A stretch of DNA of 64,000 nucleotides, taken from NCBI GenBank assembly GCA_902465605.1, contig CABQNT010000003.1:62001-126000 (forward strand), given 5' to 3'. Below, piece by piece: positions 52,765 to 61,638 of this stretch (position 1 is the first letter of the stretch; the number at the start of each line of letters is the position of its first letter). Source of the stretch: Prevotella sp902465605. Lineage in GTDB: Bacteria > Bacteroidota > Bacteroidia > Bacteroidales > Bacteroidaceae. The translations under genes were made by a program, and so were the position numbers. A model generated the notes under the pieces. The model searched no databases, was not told the DNA's origin, and worked only from the letters and a program-made list of their open reading frames with translations.

Positions 52765-54206
52765 GGGTCAGTCGTAAAATCCAGTTGCACCCCTCTCCTC
52801 TCATACACATAATTTCATAAGCCTGTAAAGGAAGAAAGGAATATCCGTTACTCCCCTGAACTGTGCCCTAAAGGCTTTGACTTTTGCGTTGTAGGATTCT
52901 GCATTGGCATTTGTGGCTCTGTTGACAAAGAAATTGAGTATGGTATCATAATGGTTCTTAAAGGTGTCAATCACCGTATAGAAGTTGTCCACCCCCAATT
53001 TCTCCACCTTATTAAACCACCTTGCCAGTTTCAGCCTTGCTGCGTCCTTGATGCTTTTGGCATTATAAACATCGGTAAGTTCCATGGCCAGGTCATAAGC
53101 TTTTTTGAGTTCTGGGTAGTTTTCAAAGATTATTTCCGCCCTTAGCCGTTGCGATTCCGTCCACTTGGACTTGTGTTTAGTCAGTATAAACTTCGCCCTG
53201 GCAAGTAGTTGCTTGCGTGTGTCACCGTTGCTATATCTGAATGGCTTGTAGGTTTCGTTCTTGGCTTTGGCTTCCTTCATCTCCTCATTTTCTCTGTCCC
53301 TTGCCATCCACCGGTAGGCTATGCGCATGTCGTCCAAAGCGTCATAGTAAAGTTTCTGCACATGAAACCTGTCACTGGTGATGAGTGCCTTGGGGAACAC
53401 CGTGCGCGCAATGATCATCATAGAGGAAGACAAGTCGAGCGTTATCTCCTTGACAGTCTTTCTTTTGGAAAGGTCAATCTTTTCCAGAACACGGATCACA
53501 TCTTCGGCTTTTGTTCCCCTGACCACAGCTACCAGCGTACCCCTGCCACCTTTGCCAGCCTTGTTGGTCAGAAACGTATAGACCTCACCGCTGCTCAGAC
53601 AAGTCTCATCGATACTCAGGCTCTCTCCCAGGTTCTCATCAAACAGCAGCCAGTCTCCCGCATGCGACAACTGCTCCCACTAGCGATAATCGCTGAAATG
53701 CTCCTTGTATTGGGTGGAAAGCTGCTTACCGTCTACGCCATAATGAGAGCCGATACCTGTAATGCTCTCCGCAGTAGACTCAATTCTACTCTTTTAAAAA
53801 AGAAACGAACTCAGGGGATAGTTTGCTGCCCTCAGCCGTCAGGTCATCGTAAGAATAACTGAATATCTCACCCGTGGAACTGTCACGCCATTTTCGACGG
53901 CGGACATGAAGGTAAACGGGCTTGCCACGAAGGGGAAAGTCTTGGACAACCCGTTCGGCGGTAAAGCCGTAACTGCTTACTGTGCCAGCCTTGCGGTCTA
54001 CCTCTTCCATAAAGTTACGCTCATCCAACCAGAAGTCTATCTGGGAAATGCTCTCTTGGATATCTATCACATCAAAATAATCTGCGAGTATCTCTGGAAA
54101 GATACAACGCAACAATTGCTCGGTCTTCATGATGCAAAGATAACAAATACCTATGAAATTATGTGTATGAGAGGGAGGGGTTGCAACTGGGTTTTACGAC
54201 TGACCC
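52765..54206. mobile_element. ISAon1-type insertion sequence (about 1.44 kb)
   Basis: Terminal inverted repeats of about 53 bp with a few mismatches bound the element: the left end starts GGGTCAGTCGTAAAA, and the right end is its inverse (TTTTACGACTGACCC). The target duplication is not clear by eye. It carries one transposase split in two frames. Confidence 0.8.
52801..54130 (-). pseudogene. Transposase of the ISAon1 type, interrupted
   Basis: The N-terminal part (54130-53786, 114 residues, MKTEQLLRCIFPEILADYF) matches the ISAon1 N-terminal region. The catalytic part (LSIDETCLSSGE ... SSMMIIARTVFPKALITSDRFH ... NAESYNAKVKAFR) lies in another frame ending at 52801. The join near 53790 has TTTTTTAAAAGAG, which could be a programmed frameshift. 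However, the second frame also has a TAG at 53682-53680 (SDYR-stop-WEQLSHAGDW). The DDE residues appear present, but the stop should prevent full-length protein. Confidence 0.75.
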
Positions 54207-54728
54207 CCTTGTAAGCATGGATTGTACCATTTTGGCGCAGTCTAATGTATTATATAGGTCTCTTTACGGTAATGATTTTCATATCGACGTGGGCTCTGAC
54301 GTTGTCTGTTCAACTTTGATAGGCAGTTGGAAGAGCCTCAGTTCGTGGAATAGACAATAGGACGATTCCACACTTGAACCTAAACTTCGCACTTAACTAA
54401 CTGATAATAAGAAGTAAGATATCATAATGAGAATGCTTTGATACCAAATTATTCCCATTACAAATCATCTTGTTCTACTTATAAATTTAATTTCCCAAAA
54501 CTAATAGGAATGCACAAAGTTTGTTGCTTCTCCAATGTTTTTAAATTAACTTTCATTTACACTTGGTTGTGTGTTATGCCCTTCTGGGGCATATCGCCTC
54601 TGGCTTGATGTTATTATAGACAAGCTCCATCAAGTAAACGTAACAACTTTCTTCCATCAGTCAAGACATTAGGAGACCATGCCATAGTCGATGATGATTA
54701 TGGCACGGTCGTCATAATTTCGGGCACA
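54207..54728. other. Gap between the IS and the kdp-linked porin
   Basis: A 47-codon plus-strand frame at 54217-54360 (MDCTILAQSNVLYRSL, then YGNDFHIDVG) reads like a gene fragment, but the family is not recognised and no ribosome site or promoter is seen. The rest is AT-rich with a short hairpin near 54585 (GCCCCTTCTGGGGC-like) and nothing else. Confidence 0.35.
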
Positions 54729-55472
54729 TCAAAATCCTATACCTGCACCGGCAACGAGATAGACATGGTCGTTGGTGGGTGAGACTATTGCTTGAACAAA
54801 GAGTGGTATCGAGAATTTACCAGATAATCCAAAACTCTTCGATGCTTTCAGCGATACATCGGTTATTGCGGCCTTGCCGTTATAGTAGCCTTTCCATGGT
54901 GTAAAGCCTATTGATGGCGTCAATGTCACTTCGGCCGGGCAAGCGATGTCGTATGACGCATTGATGTAAGTTGAACAGCAACGCTTGTCGCTGTCCGTAC
55001 GCATATCGGCTCCGGCAAACCATGTTGACCAACTGAGAGTAAGAGGCAGTTTAGTGCTGAAGTTGTAAGCAACAGTCGCCTCAAAGTGATGGCCTCCATC
55101 TATGGGATTGTCTGTTGGACCTTGCTTGTAGTAACCATAAGGATTATGCAATCCGCCCCACCAATAATCTGTCAATGTGGCTGATAATCCACCAATGGAG
55201 TAAGATAGATTAATGTCCAGTTCTTGAACGTCGCGGTCAGCATTATTTGTCAGACTCTGACTACACCATGCCGACAGGGACAATCCTTTGTACGACAAGC
55301 CAAGACTAGGCTGCACCGAAAAGCCGGAGTTCTGGTCCATTCCACGCCATACGTAGTTATTTACCAAGTCAATGTTGCCATTCACGGTTACTTTGTCTTG
55401 TGCGGAAGCGGCTGACGATAAGGTCATGACCGCTCCCAAAATAGATGCGAAAATAATTTTTATCTTCATCAT
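54729..55472 (-). CDS. Outer-membrane porin-like protein of the kdp operon
   Basis: The protein has 247 residues. The signal peptide ends SAASAQ. The mature protein opens VTVNGNIDLVNNYVWRGMDQNSG and consists of amphipathic strands ending AGAGIGF, with a terminal aromatic residue. This is a small barrel of the TorF/porin-like group. It overlaps the kdpC stop by 4 nt and is the last gene of the operon, so it may supply potassium or another cation across the outer membrane to KdpFABC. That role is inferred from position only. Confidence 0.75.
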   Translation of the reverse strand: MMKIKIIFASILGAVMTLSSAASAQDKVTVNGNIDLVNNYVWRGMDQNSGFSVQPSLGLSYKGLSLSAWCSQSLTNNADRDVQELDINLSYSIGGLSATLTDYWWGGLHNPYGYYKQGPTDNPIDGGHHFEATVAYNFSTKLPLTLSWSTWFAGADMRTDSDKRCCSTYINASYDIACPAEVTLTPSIGFTPWKGYYNGKAAITDVSLKASKSFGLSGKFSIPLFVQAIVSPTNDHVYLVAGAGIGF

Positions 55473-56059
55473 TTTTGTGAAATCAAGATTGGTTTAAGTT
55501 TATCAAGAGCTACATTCAGTTTCAATACATTTACCTTTGCAGGACCGAATAGGCCAAGCAACGGACGTTCAATGGATTTCTCAACCAATGTTGCAACTTG
55601 CTTTTCATCGAGATGCCTTGCGGCAGCTACTCGTTTCACCTGCACCCGAGCTGACTGCGGAGTGATGTCGGGGTCGAGTCCCGAACCGCTCGCCGTCACC
55701 ATTTCAGCCGGCACGTCCTTGCGCTCAAGGTATGGATGATGTATCAGGAAAGAGTCTATACGTGTCTCCACTTCGACAAGATATTCGGGATTCGTAGGTC
55801 CCTTGTTGCTGCCACACGAGTTGGCAGCATCATATCCATCGCCTGCACACGAGGGTCGTCCCCAAAAATATATGTCTTTGGTGAAGTACTGCCCTACGTT
55901 GGCTACACCTACCACTTTGCCATCCACTTCCACAACTTCGGCATTACCATTTCCCGGACCTGCCACTTTGCCAAAAATCCATAATACCATTACATAACCG
56001 AGGTACAGGAACATGCACAATACCATCGTTAGCCTGAAAGCTACTATAAAATTTTTCAT
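55469..56059 (-). CDS. kdpC: Potassium-transporting ATPase subunit KdpC
   Basis: The protein has 196 residues with one N-terminal membrane helix and the KdpC motifs (YFWGRPS-like YFWGRPSC, NLGPTN-like NKGPTNPEY, VPAEMVTASGSGLDPDI, ARVQVKRVAAAR). KdpC stabilises the complex and aids ATP binding. It starts 13 nt after kdpB. Confidence 0.95.
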   Translation of the reverse strand: MKNFIVAFRLTMVLCMFLYLGYVMVLWIFGKVAGPGNGNAEVVEVDGKVVGVANVGQYFTKDIYFWGRPSCAGDGYDAANSCGSNKGPTNPEYLVEVETRIDSFLIHHPYLERKDVPAEMVTASGSGLDPDITPQSARVQVKRVAAARHLDEKQVATLVEKSIERPLLGLFGPAKVNVLKLNVALDKLKPILISQK

Positions 56060-56072
56060 ATCTGTATTTCAA

Positions 56073-58091
56073 TTAAAAGAATAAACCTACGATTAAATCA
56101 ATCAGTTTGATACCCACAAATGGAGCAATGATACCTCCCACTCCGAATATCAGCAGATTGCGTCGGAGCAAAGCGCTTGCCCCTATCGGCTTGTACTTCA
56201 CGCCACGCAATGCCAAGGGGATGAGCAGCGGGATGATGATGGCGTTGAAGATGACGGCCGAGAGAATGGCACTCTCGGGAGAATGAAGATTCATGACGTT
56301 CAGAGCTGCAAGTTCTGGTATGGATACCATGAAGAGGGCAGGCACAATGGCAAAGTATTTCGCCACATCGTTGGCGATGGAGAAGGTGGTGAGTGTGCCA
56401 CGTGTCATGAGCAATTGCTTGCCAATCTCAACGATCTCAATGAGCTTTGTCGGGTCGTTGTCAAGATCTACCATATTACTAGCCTCCTTGGCCGCTTGAG
56501 TACCGCTGTTCATGGCCACACCCACGTCGGCCTGTGCCAATGCTGGAGCATCGTTGGTGCCGTCGCCCATCATGGCAACGAGTTTGCCGTTCTTCTGCTC
56601 TGCTTTAATATAGTTCATTTTGTCTTCTGGCTTAGCCTCGGCAATGAAATCATCCACTCCAGCTTTCTCTGCGATATATTTGGCAGTCAGTGGATTGTCA
56701 CCAGTCACCATAACTGTCTTCACACCCATCTTATGCAGACGCTCAAAACGCTCACGGATTCCTTGTTTAATTATGTCCTGTAGTTCGATGACTCCAACAA
56801 CTTTTTTGTTGACAGTCACAACAAGAGGTGTACCGCCATTGCCAGTTATGGCTGTCACGAGACAAGAGATATGCTCGGGAAAGGTGTAGCCGGCATCCTC
56901 GGTAATATGACGCATGGTTTCGAAGGCTCCCTTGCGAATCTCTGTGCTGTCCTTCAACACGATGCCCGACGACTTCGTCTCGGCAGTAAACTTTATCATG
57001 TGGGCACCCTCGGTGTGCAATGCCCTCATCCTGAATCCGTCGTTTCGTCCAAACTCTACTATTGACTTTCCCTCGGGAGTATCGTCGGCAATTGAGGAAA
57101 GGAGGCATGCCTGTTCAAATTCGGCCTTATCCACCCCTTCGGCAGGATAGAACGCAGTGGCCTTACGGTTGCCAATGGTGATGGTTCCTGTCTTGTCAAG
57201 CAACAGCGTATCCACGTCACCCGCTGTCTCCACAGCCTTACCGCTTTTAGTGATGACATTGGCACGCAGCGCACGATCCATACCGGCAATACCGATGGCA
57301 GAAAGTAGGCCGCCGATGGTTGTTGGTATCAGGCAAACGAATAATGAGAGGAACGAGGCTATGGTGATCACTGTACCCGTATAGTCGGCAAAGGGCTTTA
57401 AAGTGACGCAGACTATCAAGAACACCAATGTGAACACTGCCAACAGAATGGTAAGTGCAATCTCGTTAGGGGTCTTCTGACGTGATGCACCCTCCACGAG
57501 GGCTATCATCTTGTCGAGGAAACTCTCGCCAGGTTGCGTAGTGACAACCACACGGATATGGTCGCTAAGCACTTTTGTACCACCAGTGACACTGCTCTTA
57601 TCGCCACCGGCTTCGCGGATGACTGGGGCAGATTCACCTGTGATAGCACTCTCGTCGATGGAGGCAAGTCCCTCAACAATCTCACCATCGGCAGGAATAA
57701 CATCGCCGGCATCGCACACAAACTCGTCGCCCTTCTTCAGAGAAGAACTGCTGACGGTTTTGATATTACCGTTCACATACAGCTTTGCTGGCGTCTCCTC
57801 GCGCGTCTTGCGTAGGCTGTCAGCCTGAGCCTTACCACGTGCTTCGGCTATGGCCTCGGCAAAGTTGGCAAACAGCAGGGTGACGAAGAGGATAAGCAAA
57901 ACCCATGCGTTGTAGGCAAACGAGCCTTGCTCGCTGCTAAACGCCGAATAGATGGTCGCGGGCAGCATAACGGCAGTGCAAATCTCCACCGTGAACATAA
58001 TGGGGTTCTTTTTCATCTGCCTCGGGTCGAGCTTCACAAACGACTGTTTGATGCTCGCTATAACAAGTTCTTTTTCAAATAGATTGTTCAT
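56073..58091 (-). CDS. kdpB: Potassium-transporting P-type ATPase KdpB
   Basis: The protein has 672 residues. The phosphorylated aspartate is D299 (DKTGTIT), the actuator TGES is near 151-154 (its serine is the regulatory phosphorylation site in E. coli), and GDGTNDAPAL is at the hinge. It drives ATP-dependent potassium uptake with KdpA. It follows kdpA after 3 nt. Confidence 0.97.
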   Translation of the reverse strand: MNNLFEKELVIASIKQSFVKLDPRQMKKNPIMFTVEICTAVMLPATIYSAFSSEQGSFAYNAWVLLILFVTLLFANFAEAIAEARGKAQADSLRKTREETPAKLYVNGNIKTVSSSSLKKGDEFVCDAGDVIPADGEIVEGLASIDESAITGESAPVIREAGGDKSSVTGGTKVLSDHIRVVVTTQPGESFLDKMIALVEGASRQKTPNEIALTILLAVFTLVFLIVCVTLKPFADYTGTVITIASFLSLFVCLIPTTIGGLLSAIGIAGMDRALRANVITKSGKAVETAGDVDTLLLDKTGTITIGNRKATAFYPAEGVDKAEFEQACLLSSIADDTPEGKSIVEFGRNDGFRMRALHTEGAHMIKFTAETKSSGIVLKDSTEIRKGAFETMRHITEDAGYTFPEHISCLVTAITGNGGTPLVVTVNKKVVGVIELQDIIKQGIRERFERLHKMGVKTVMVTGDNPLTAKYIAEKAGVDDFIAEAKPEDKMNYIKAEQKNGKLVAMMGDGTNDAPALAQADVGVAMNSGTQAAKEASNMVDLDNDPTKLIEIVEIGKQLLMTRGTLTTFSIANDVAKYFAIVPALFMVSIPELAALNVMNLHSPESAILSAVIFNAIIIPLLIPLALRGVKYKPIGASALLRRNLLIFGVGGIIAPFVGIKLIDLIVGLFF

Positions 58092-58094
58092 AAC

Positions 58095-59801
58095 TTACAA
58101 TGTTAAGTGTTCAGCGATTGTACTTAGTGCATGTACGGGGAAGAACGACAAGGCTGCCACGATGAAGATGACGGCAAAGGTCATCACACCGAATGTAACG
58201 GTATCAGTTTTCAGCGTTCCTGCACTTTCGGGAATATATTTTTTCTTAGCAAGAATACCAGCTATTGCCACCTGACCTACGATGGGCACAAAACGTCCAA
58301 GGATAAGCACTATGCCACACGAATAGTTCCAGAACCAGGTGTTGTCACCCAAGCCCTCAAAGCCGGAACCATTATTGGCGGCCGACGATGTGTATTCGTA
58401 AAGCATCTCGCTCAGTCCGTGATAGCCGGGATTGTTGAGCCATCCGCCCTCACTTGCAACGAACTCAGGAGCATGAACGAAGAGGTATGCCGCCAATGCA
58501 GTGCCAACGAGAATAATAAACGGATGGAGCAAAGCTACCATCGAGGCTATCTTCATCTCGCGTGCCTCCACCTTATGCCCTAAGAATTCAGGAGTTCGTC
58601 CCACCATCAGTCCACTGATGAACACTGCAATGATAAGGAAGGTAAAATAGTTCATCCAGCCAACACCAACACCGCCAAACCAAGTGTTTATCTGCATATT
58701 CAGCATCTCTATCATTCCCGACAATGGCATGGTGGAGTCGTGCATTGAGTTGACCGAGCCATTGGAGGTGACAGTGGTAGTGACACTCCACAATGCACCA
58801 GCGGCCGAACCTATGCGCACTTCCTTGCCTTCCATAGCTCCTCCATTCTGTGCAATCCCCATGGTACCTATCCGTGGATTGCCGTTCATCTCCTGATACA
58901 TGTTGATGCCCACACCCACAAGATAGGCAAAGAGCATCACTCCAAAGATGCTATAGCCCAACTTGCGGCGTTTCAGATAGAAGCCGAATGCAAAAGCCAA
59001 TGCCATCGGGATAATCAGGATACTACAACACTCTACTATATTTGTAAGGTAAGTGGGGTTCTCAAGCGGATGCGATGAATTCACGCCGAAATAACCGCCA
59101 CCATTCGTTCCAAGTTGTTTGATGGACACGATGGCTGCCGTAGGGCCTTGCGACACCTCCTGTTTCTGACCTTCAAGGGTGGTCAGCTCCATCTTTCCGT
59201 CGAAGCCCATGGGTGTACCTTCCACTATCAGAATCATACCTACAACTAAAGACAATGGCAATAAGATGCGGGTAGTGCTCAACACCAGATAACGCCAGAA
59301 GTTACCAATAGTCTGCGTTGTTTTTGCCGCCAAACCCTTCATGATACCAGCCATTGCTGCCATACCTGTAGCGGCTGTGATGAATTGGAAGAGCATGATG
59401 ACAAAGAGCTGCGTGAAATAAGTCAGACCGCTCTCACCGCTGTAGTGCTGCAGGTTGCAGTTAACCATAAACGAGATACAGGTATTGAAAGCCTGGTGGC
59501 ATGTCTGTCCGATGTTGCCGTCGGGGTTGAGAGGCAATACTCCTTGTGCTACCAAGAGCACCATACCCCACACAAACCAGAAGAGGTTCACCACAAGCAG
59601 TGCACGGAGAAACTTCTTCCAGTCCATCTCCTCGTCGGGATTCACACCGCTCAACTTATACATAAGGCGTTCCACCGGCTTCATGAAGTCGAGGTACGTT
59701 CGTTCGCCTTTATACACTCGGGCAATATACTTGCCAAGTGGCCAGGCGAGTCCCACCATAAGGACAATCTGTAGGATTACTCCCAAAACTTCCGTATTCA
59801 T
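58095..59801 (-). CDS. kdpA: Potassium-transporting ATPase subunit KdpA
   Basis: The protein has 568 residues and ten predicted helices. The four pore loops of the SKT superfamily are visible, for example TCHQAFNTCISFMVNCNLQHY and LGTNGGGYFGVNSSHP, with GNPRIGT and NNGSGFEG. It binds and channels K+ in the KdpFABC complex at the inner membrane. It starts 7 nt after the kdpF stop. Confidence 0.96.
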   Translation of the reverse strand: MNTEVLGVILQIVLMVGLAWPLGKYIARVYKGERTYLDFMKPVERLMYKLSGVNPDEEMDWKKFLRALLVVNLFWFVWGMVLLVAQGVLPLNPDGNIGQTCHQAFNTCISFMVNCNLQHYSGESGLTYFTQLFVIMLFQFITAATGMAAMAGIMKGLAAKTTQTIGNFWRYLVLSTTRILLPLSLVVGMILIVEGTPMGFDGKMELTTLEGQKQEVSQGPTAAIVSIKQLGTNGGGYFGVNSSHPLENPTYLTNIVECCSILIIPMALAFAFGFYLKRRKLGYSIFGVMLFAYLVGVGINMYQEMNGNPRIGTMGIAQNGGAMEGKEVRIGSAAGALWSVTTTVTSNGSVNSMHDSTMPLSGMIEMLNMQINTWFGGVGVGWMNYFTFLIIAVFISGLMVGRTPEFLGHKVEAREMKIASMVALLHPFIILVGTALAAYLFVHAPEFVASEGGWLNNPGYHGLSEMLYEYTSSAANNGSGFEGLGDNTWFWNYSCGIVLILGRFVPIVGQVAIAGILAKKKYIPESAGTLKTDTVTFGVMTFAVIFIVAALSFFPVHALSTIAEHLTL

Positions 59802-59808
59802 ACGTCAT

Positions 59809-59889
59809 TTAGAATTTTTCGGGCTTGATGAGTACGTACATTAGGTACGCAAAAACCACCAAGCTGATGATAAATAATGTTGTGTACAT
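59809..59889 (-). CDS. kdpF: KdpF, single-helix subunit of the potassium ATPase
   Basis: This is a 26-residue peptide (MYTTLFIISLVVFAYLMYVL, then IKPEKF) with one hydrophobic helix and the basic-Pro-Glu tail of KdpF. It stabilises the KdpABC complex. A strong Shine-Dalgarno run AAAGGAGG lies 9 nt before the ATG, unusual in Bacteroidetes. It sits directly before kdpA. Confidence 0.85.
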   Translation of the reverse strand: MYTTLFIISLVVFAYLMYVLIKPEKF

Positions 59890-59905
59890 AATCTCTACCT
59901 CCTTT

Positions 59906-60004
59906 TTAGATTTTCTCGAACCAGTCGATACATTTGAAAAATAGCCAGAAGCAGCCTATGCCGCTCAACAAGCAAATTGCGAAACCGATTGTAAACAAAT
60001 CCAT
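59906..60004 (-). CDS. 32-residue membrane peptide at the head of the kdp operon
   Basis: The frame from the ATG at 60004 encodes MDLFTIGFAICLLSGIGCFW, then LFFKCIDWFEKI. It has one hydrophobic helix and an amphipathic end with three cysteines. It ends 16 nt before the kdpF ATG and is the first frame of the sigma-54 transcript. Its size and place suggest a small regulatory or assembly subunit of the Kdp complex. It is not a KdpF homologue by sequence, and no family is recognised. Confidence 0.6.
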   Translation of the reverse strand: MDLFTIGFAICLLSGIGCFWLFFKCIDWFEKI

Positions 60005-60049
60005 TTTCTTTCTGTTTTTAAAAGTTATACATAAATGTTTTTAAAAGTG

Positions 60050-60112
60050 CGATTTCTCGCCATGGCAAAGCTCGAGTAAACTCGACTTTGTTCATATGGC
60101 TTAACGAAATCG
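60050..60112 (-). promoter_or_regulatory. Leader hairpin of the kdp mRNA
   Basis: Four pairs of arms nest in order: CGATTTC / GAAATCG, GCCAT / ATGGC, CAAAG / CTTTG and TCGAGT / ACTCGA, with a 2-nt loop. About 23 pairs in 63 nt. The predicted sigma-54 start is about 6 nt upstream, so the hairpin would form at the very 5' end of the mRNA. Confidence 0.55.
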
Positions 60113-60129
60113 TTGTCACCTTATGTATC

Positions 60130-60144
60130 GCAATGGATGTGCCA
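60130..60144 (-). promoter_or_regulatory. Sigma-54 promoter of the kdp operon
   Basis: On the minus strand TGGCAC (60144-60139), 5 nt, TTGC (60133-60130) match the -24/-12 consensus exactly. The preceding gene encodes a GAFTGA-type activator, so both parts of a sigma-54 circuit are present. Confidence 0.75.
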
Positions 60145-60172
60145 AATATGTTTTTAATCATATATTATACTG

Positions 60173-60189
60173 TGTATCAATATCATACA
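60173..60189. promoter_or_regulatory. Candidate activator binding site upstream of the sigma-54 promoter
   Basis: TGTAT and ATACA flank CAATATC, a palindrome centred about 45 bp upstream of the -24 element. NtrC-type dimers bind such sites, but one weak palindrome is thin evidence. Confidence 0.3.
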
Positions 60190-60215
60190 AAGATAAAGAT
60201 TGAAAATGTAGCAAA

Positions 60216-60260
60216 TAAAAACCCTTCCAAAATGAAATAAACACATTCACTTTGGAAGGG
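60216..60260 (-). terminator. Terminator of the kdpD-kinase-activator operon
   Basis: CCCTTCCAAA (60222-60231) and TTTGGAAGGG (60251-60260) form a 10-bp perfect stem followed on the minus strand by TTTTTA. It separates the regulatory operon from the structural kdp operon. Confidence 0.8.
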
Positions 60261-60282
60261 CGGGAATGACAGTGTGGAGCAT

Positions 60283-61620
60283 TTATACGGTTATCCCATA
60301 TTCTTCAATCTTACGATAGAGAGTGGTAAGTCCGATTTTGAGCAGTCGAGCCGTTTCTGTCTTGTTGTCGTGAGTATGGTGGAGAACCTTGATGATGTGG
60401 TTGCGCTCCACACTCTTCAGGTCAAAGGAATCATTGGCTACAGCGGATGTATTGTCCGAAAGCATGTCTATAGGCAGGTCATGATTAGTGATTTCGCTTT
60501 CGCATACGATGATGGCATGCTCTACGGAATTCATCATTTCTCGCACATTACCTGGCCATGGATAAGACAAGAACAAATTCTTTGCTTCGGAAGACAGCAC
60601 AGGGGGTGGGCAACCAATTTGCTTGGCATAACGCTCAATGAAATGCTGGGCAAGCGGCAGTATGTCCTCCTTGCGCAGGCGCAATGGTGGAAGTTCTATG
60701 CGAAACACGGAAAGACGGAAATAAAGATCTTCGCGGAATCGCCCATTGGCTATTTCTTCTTTCAGATTGCGGTTGGTGGCTGAAAGGATGCGCACATCTA
60801 CGTGGGTAGTCTTTGTGTCGCCAACTTTCACAAATTCTCCAGTCTCAAGCACACGCAGTAGCTTCGACTGCAACTCAAGCGCCATTTCACCAATCTCATC
60901 GAGAAATACCGTACCATGATTGGCTTCCTCCAATAATCCTTTCTTATCCTTCACAGCACCAGTGAATGCCCCAGCCTTATAGCCGAAAAGCTCACTTTCC
61001 AGCAATTCACGGCTAAATGCCGAGCAGTTAAGAGCAAGAAATGCCTCACTGCTTCGATGGCTTGCATTGTGGATAGCTTGGGCAAAGACTTCCTTGCCAG
61101 TACCGGTCTCACCGTTGATGAGCACGGTAACATCTGTTGTAGCCACCTTTTGGGCTTGTCGGAGGACGTCAGAGATTGCAGTTGATTTTCCTACAATAGT
61201 GTCAAACGTATGCGATTTTGCCGTTGTGTCACTTGGCTTCTTTTTCTTATTTTCTGCCGCAATGACATCTATTGCACGGCTCACGATAGGGATAATCTTG
61301 CGGTTGTCATCACCCTTGACAATATAGTCAAAAGCCCCATTCTTGATGGCCTGCACGCCGTCGGGAATGTTGCCGTTGGCGGTGAGGAGAATTATCTTGG
61401 CTTTAGGAGCCAACAATTGCAGTTCCTGCACCATATCCACGCCGTTGCCATCAGGCAGGAACACGTCGCAGAGCACCACCTGCACTTCATTGTGCTTTAA
61501 GGTATATATAGCCGTGGCACGGTCTTTTGCTTTTAGTACCTCATAACCTTCCAGTTCCAGCATGCGTGAGAGGAGCATACGGATGGTTGGTTCATCGTCA
61601 ATAATAAGTATCTTGTTCAT
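60283..61620 (-). CDS. NtrC-family sigma-54-dependent response regulator (Kdp-associated)
   Basis: The protein has 445 residues. The receiver domain (1-120) has D9, D52 (phosphorylation site), T80 and K102. The AAA+ domain has Walker A GETGTGKE (170-177), GAFTGA (217-222, contacts sigma-54), Walker B VFLDEIGE and the sensor segment. A Fis-type HTH ends the protein (KTETARLLKIGLTTLYRKI). It takes the place of OmpR-type KdpE here. It should activate the sigma-54 promoter at 60130. Confidence 0.93.
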   Translation of the reverse strand: MNKILIIDDEPTIRMLLSRMLELEGYEVLKAKDRATAIYTLKHNEVQVVLCDVFLPDGNGVDMVQELQLLAPKAKIILLTANGNIPDGVQAIKNGAFDYIVKGDDNRKIIPIVSRAIDVIAAENKKKKPSDTTAKSHTFDTIVGKSTAISDVLRQAQKVATTDVTVLINGETGTGKEVFAQAIHNASHRSSEAFLALNCSAFSRELLESELFGYKAGAFTGAVKDKKGLLEEANHGTVFLDEIGEMALELQSKLLRVLETGEFVKVGDTKTTHVDVRILSATNRNLKEEIANGRFREDLYFRLSVFRIELPPLRLRKEDILPLAQHFIERYAKQIGCPPPVLSSEAKNLFLSYPWPGNVREMMNSVEHAIIVCESEITNHDLPIDMLSDNTSAVANDSFDLKSVERNHIIKVLHHTHDNKTETARLLKIGLTTLYRKIEEYGITV

Positions 61621-61638
61621 AGTTTTTTATATATCTTT

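Noticed and set aside
52757..54214. Target-site duplication of the insertion sequence
   Set aside because: The 8 bases on each side do not match, and the exact ends are uncertain by 2-3 bp.
60050..60112. c-di-AMP (ydaO) riboswitch controlling kdp
   Set aside because: The leader is a single hairpin of 63 nt and lacks the size and the conserved loops of that riboswitch.
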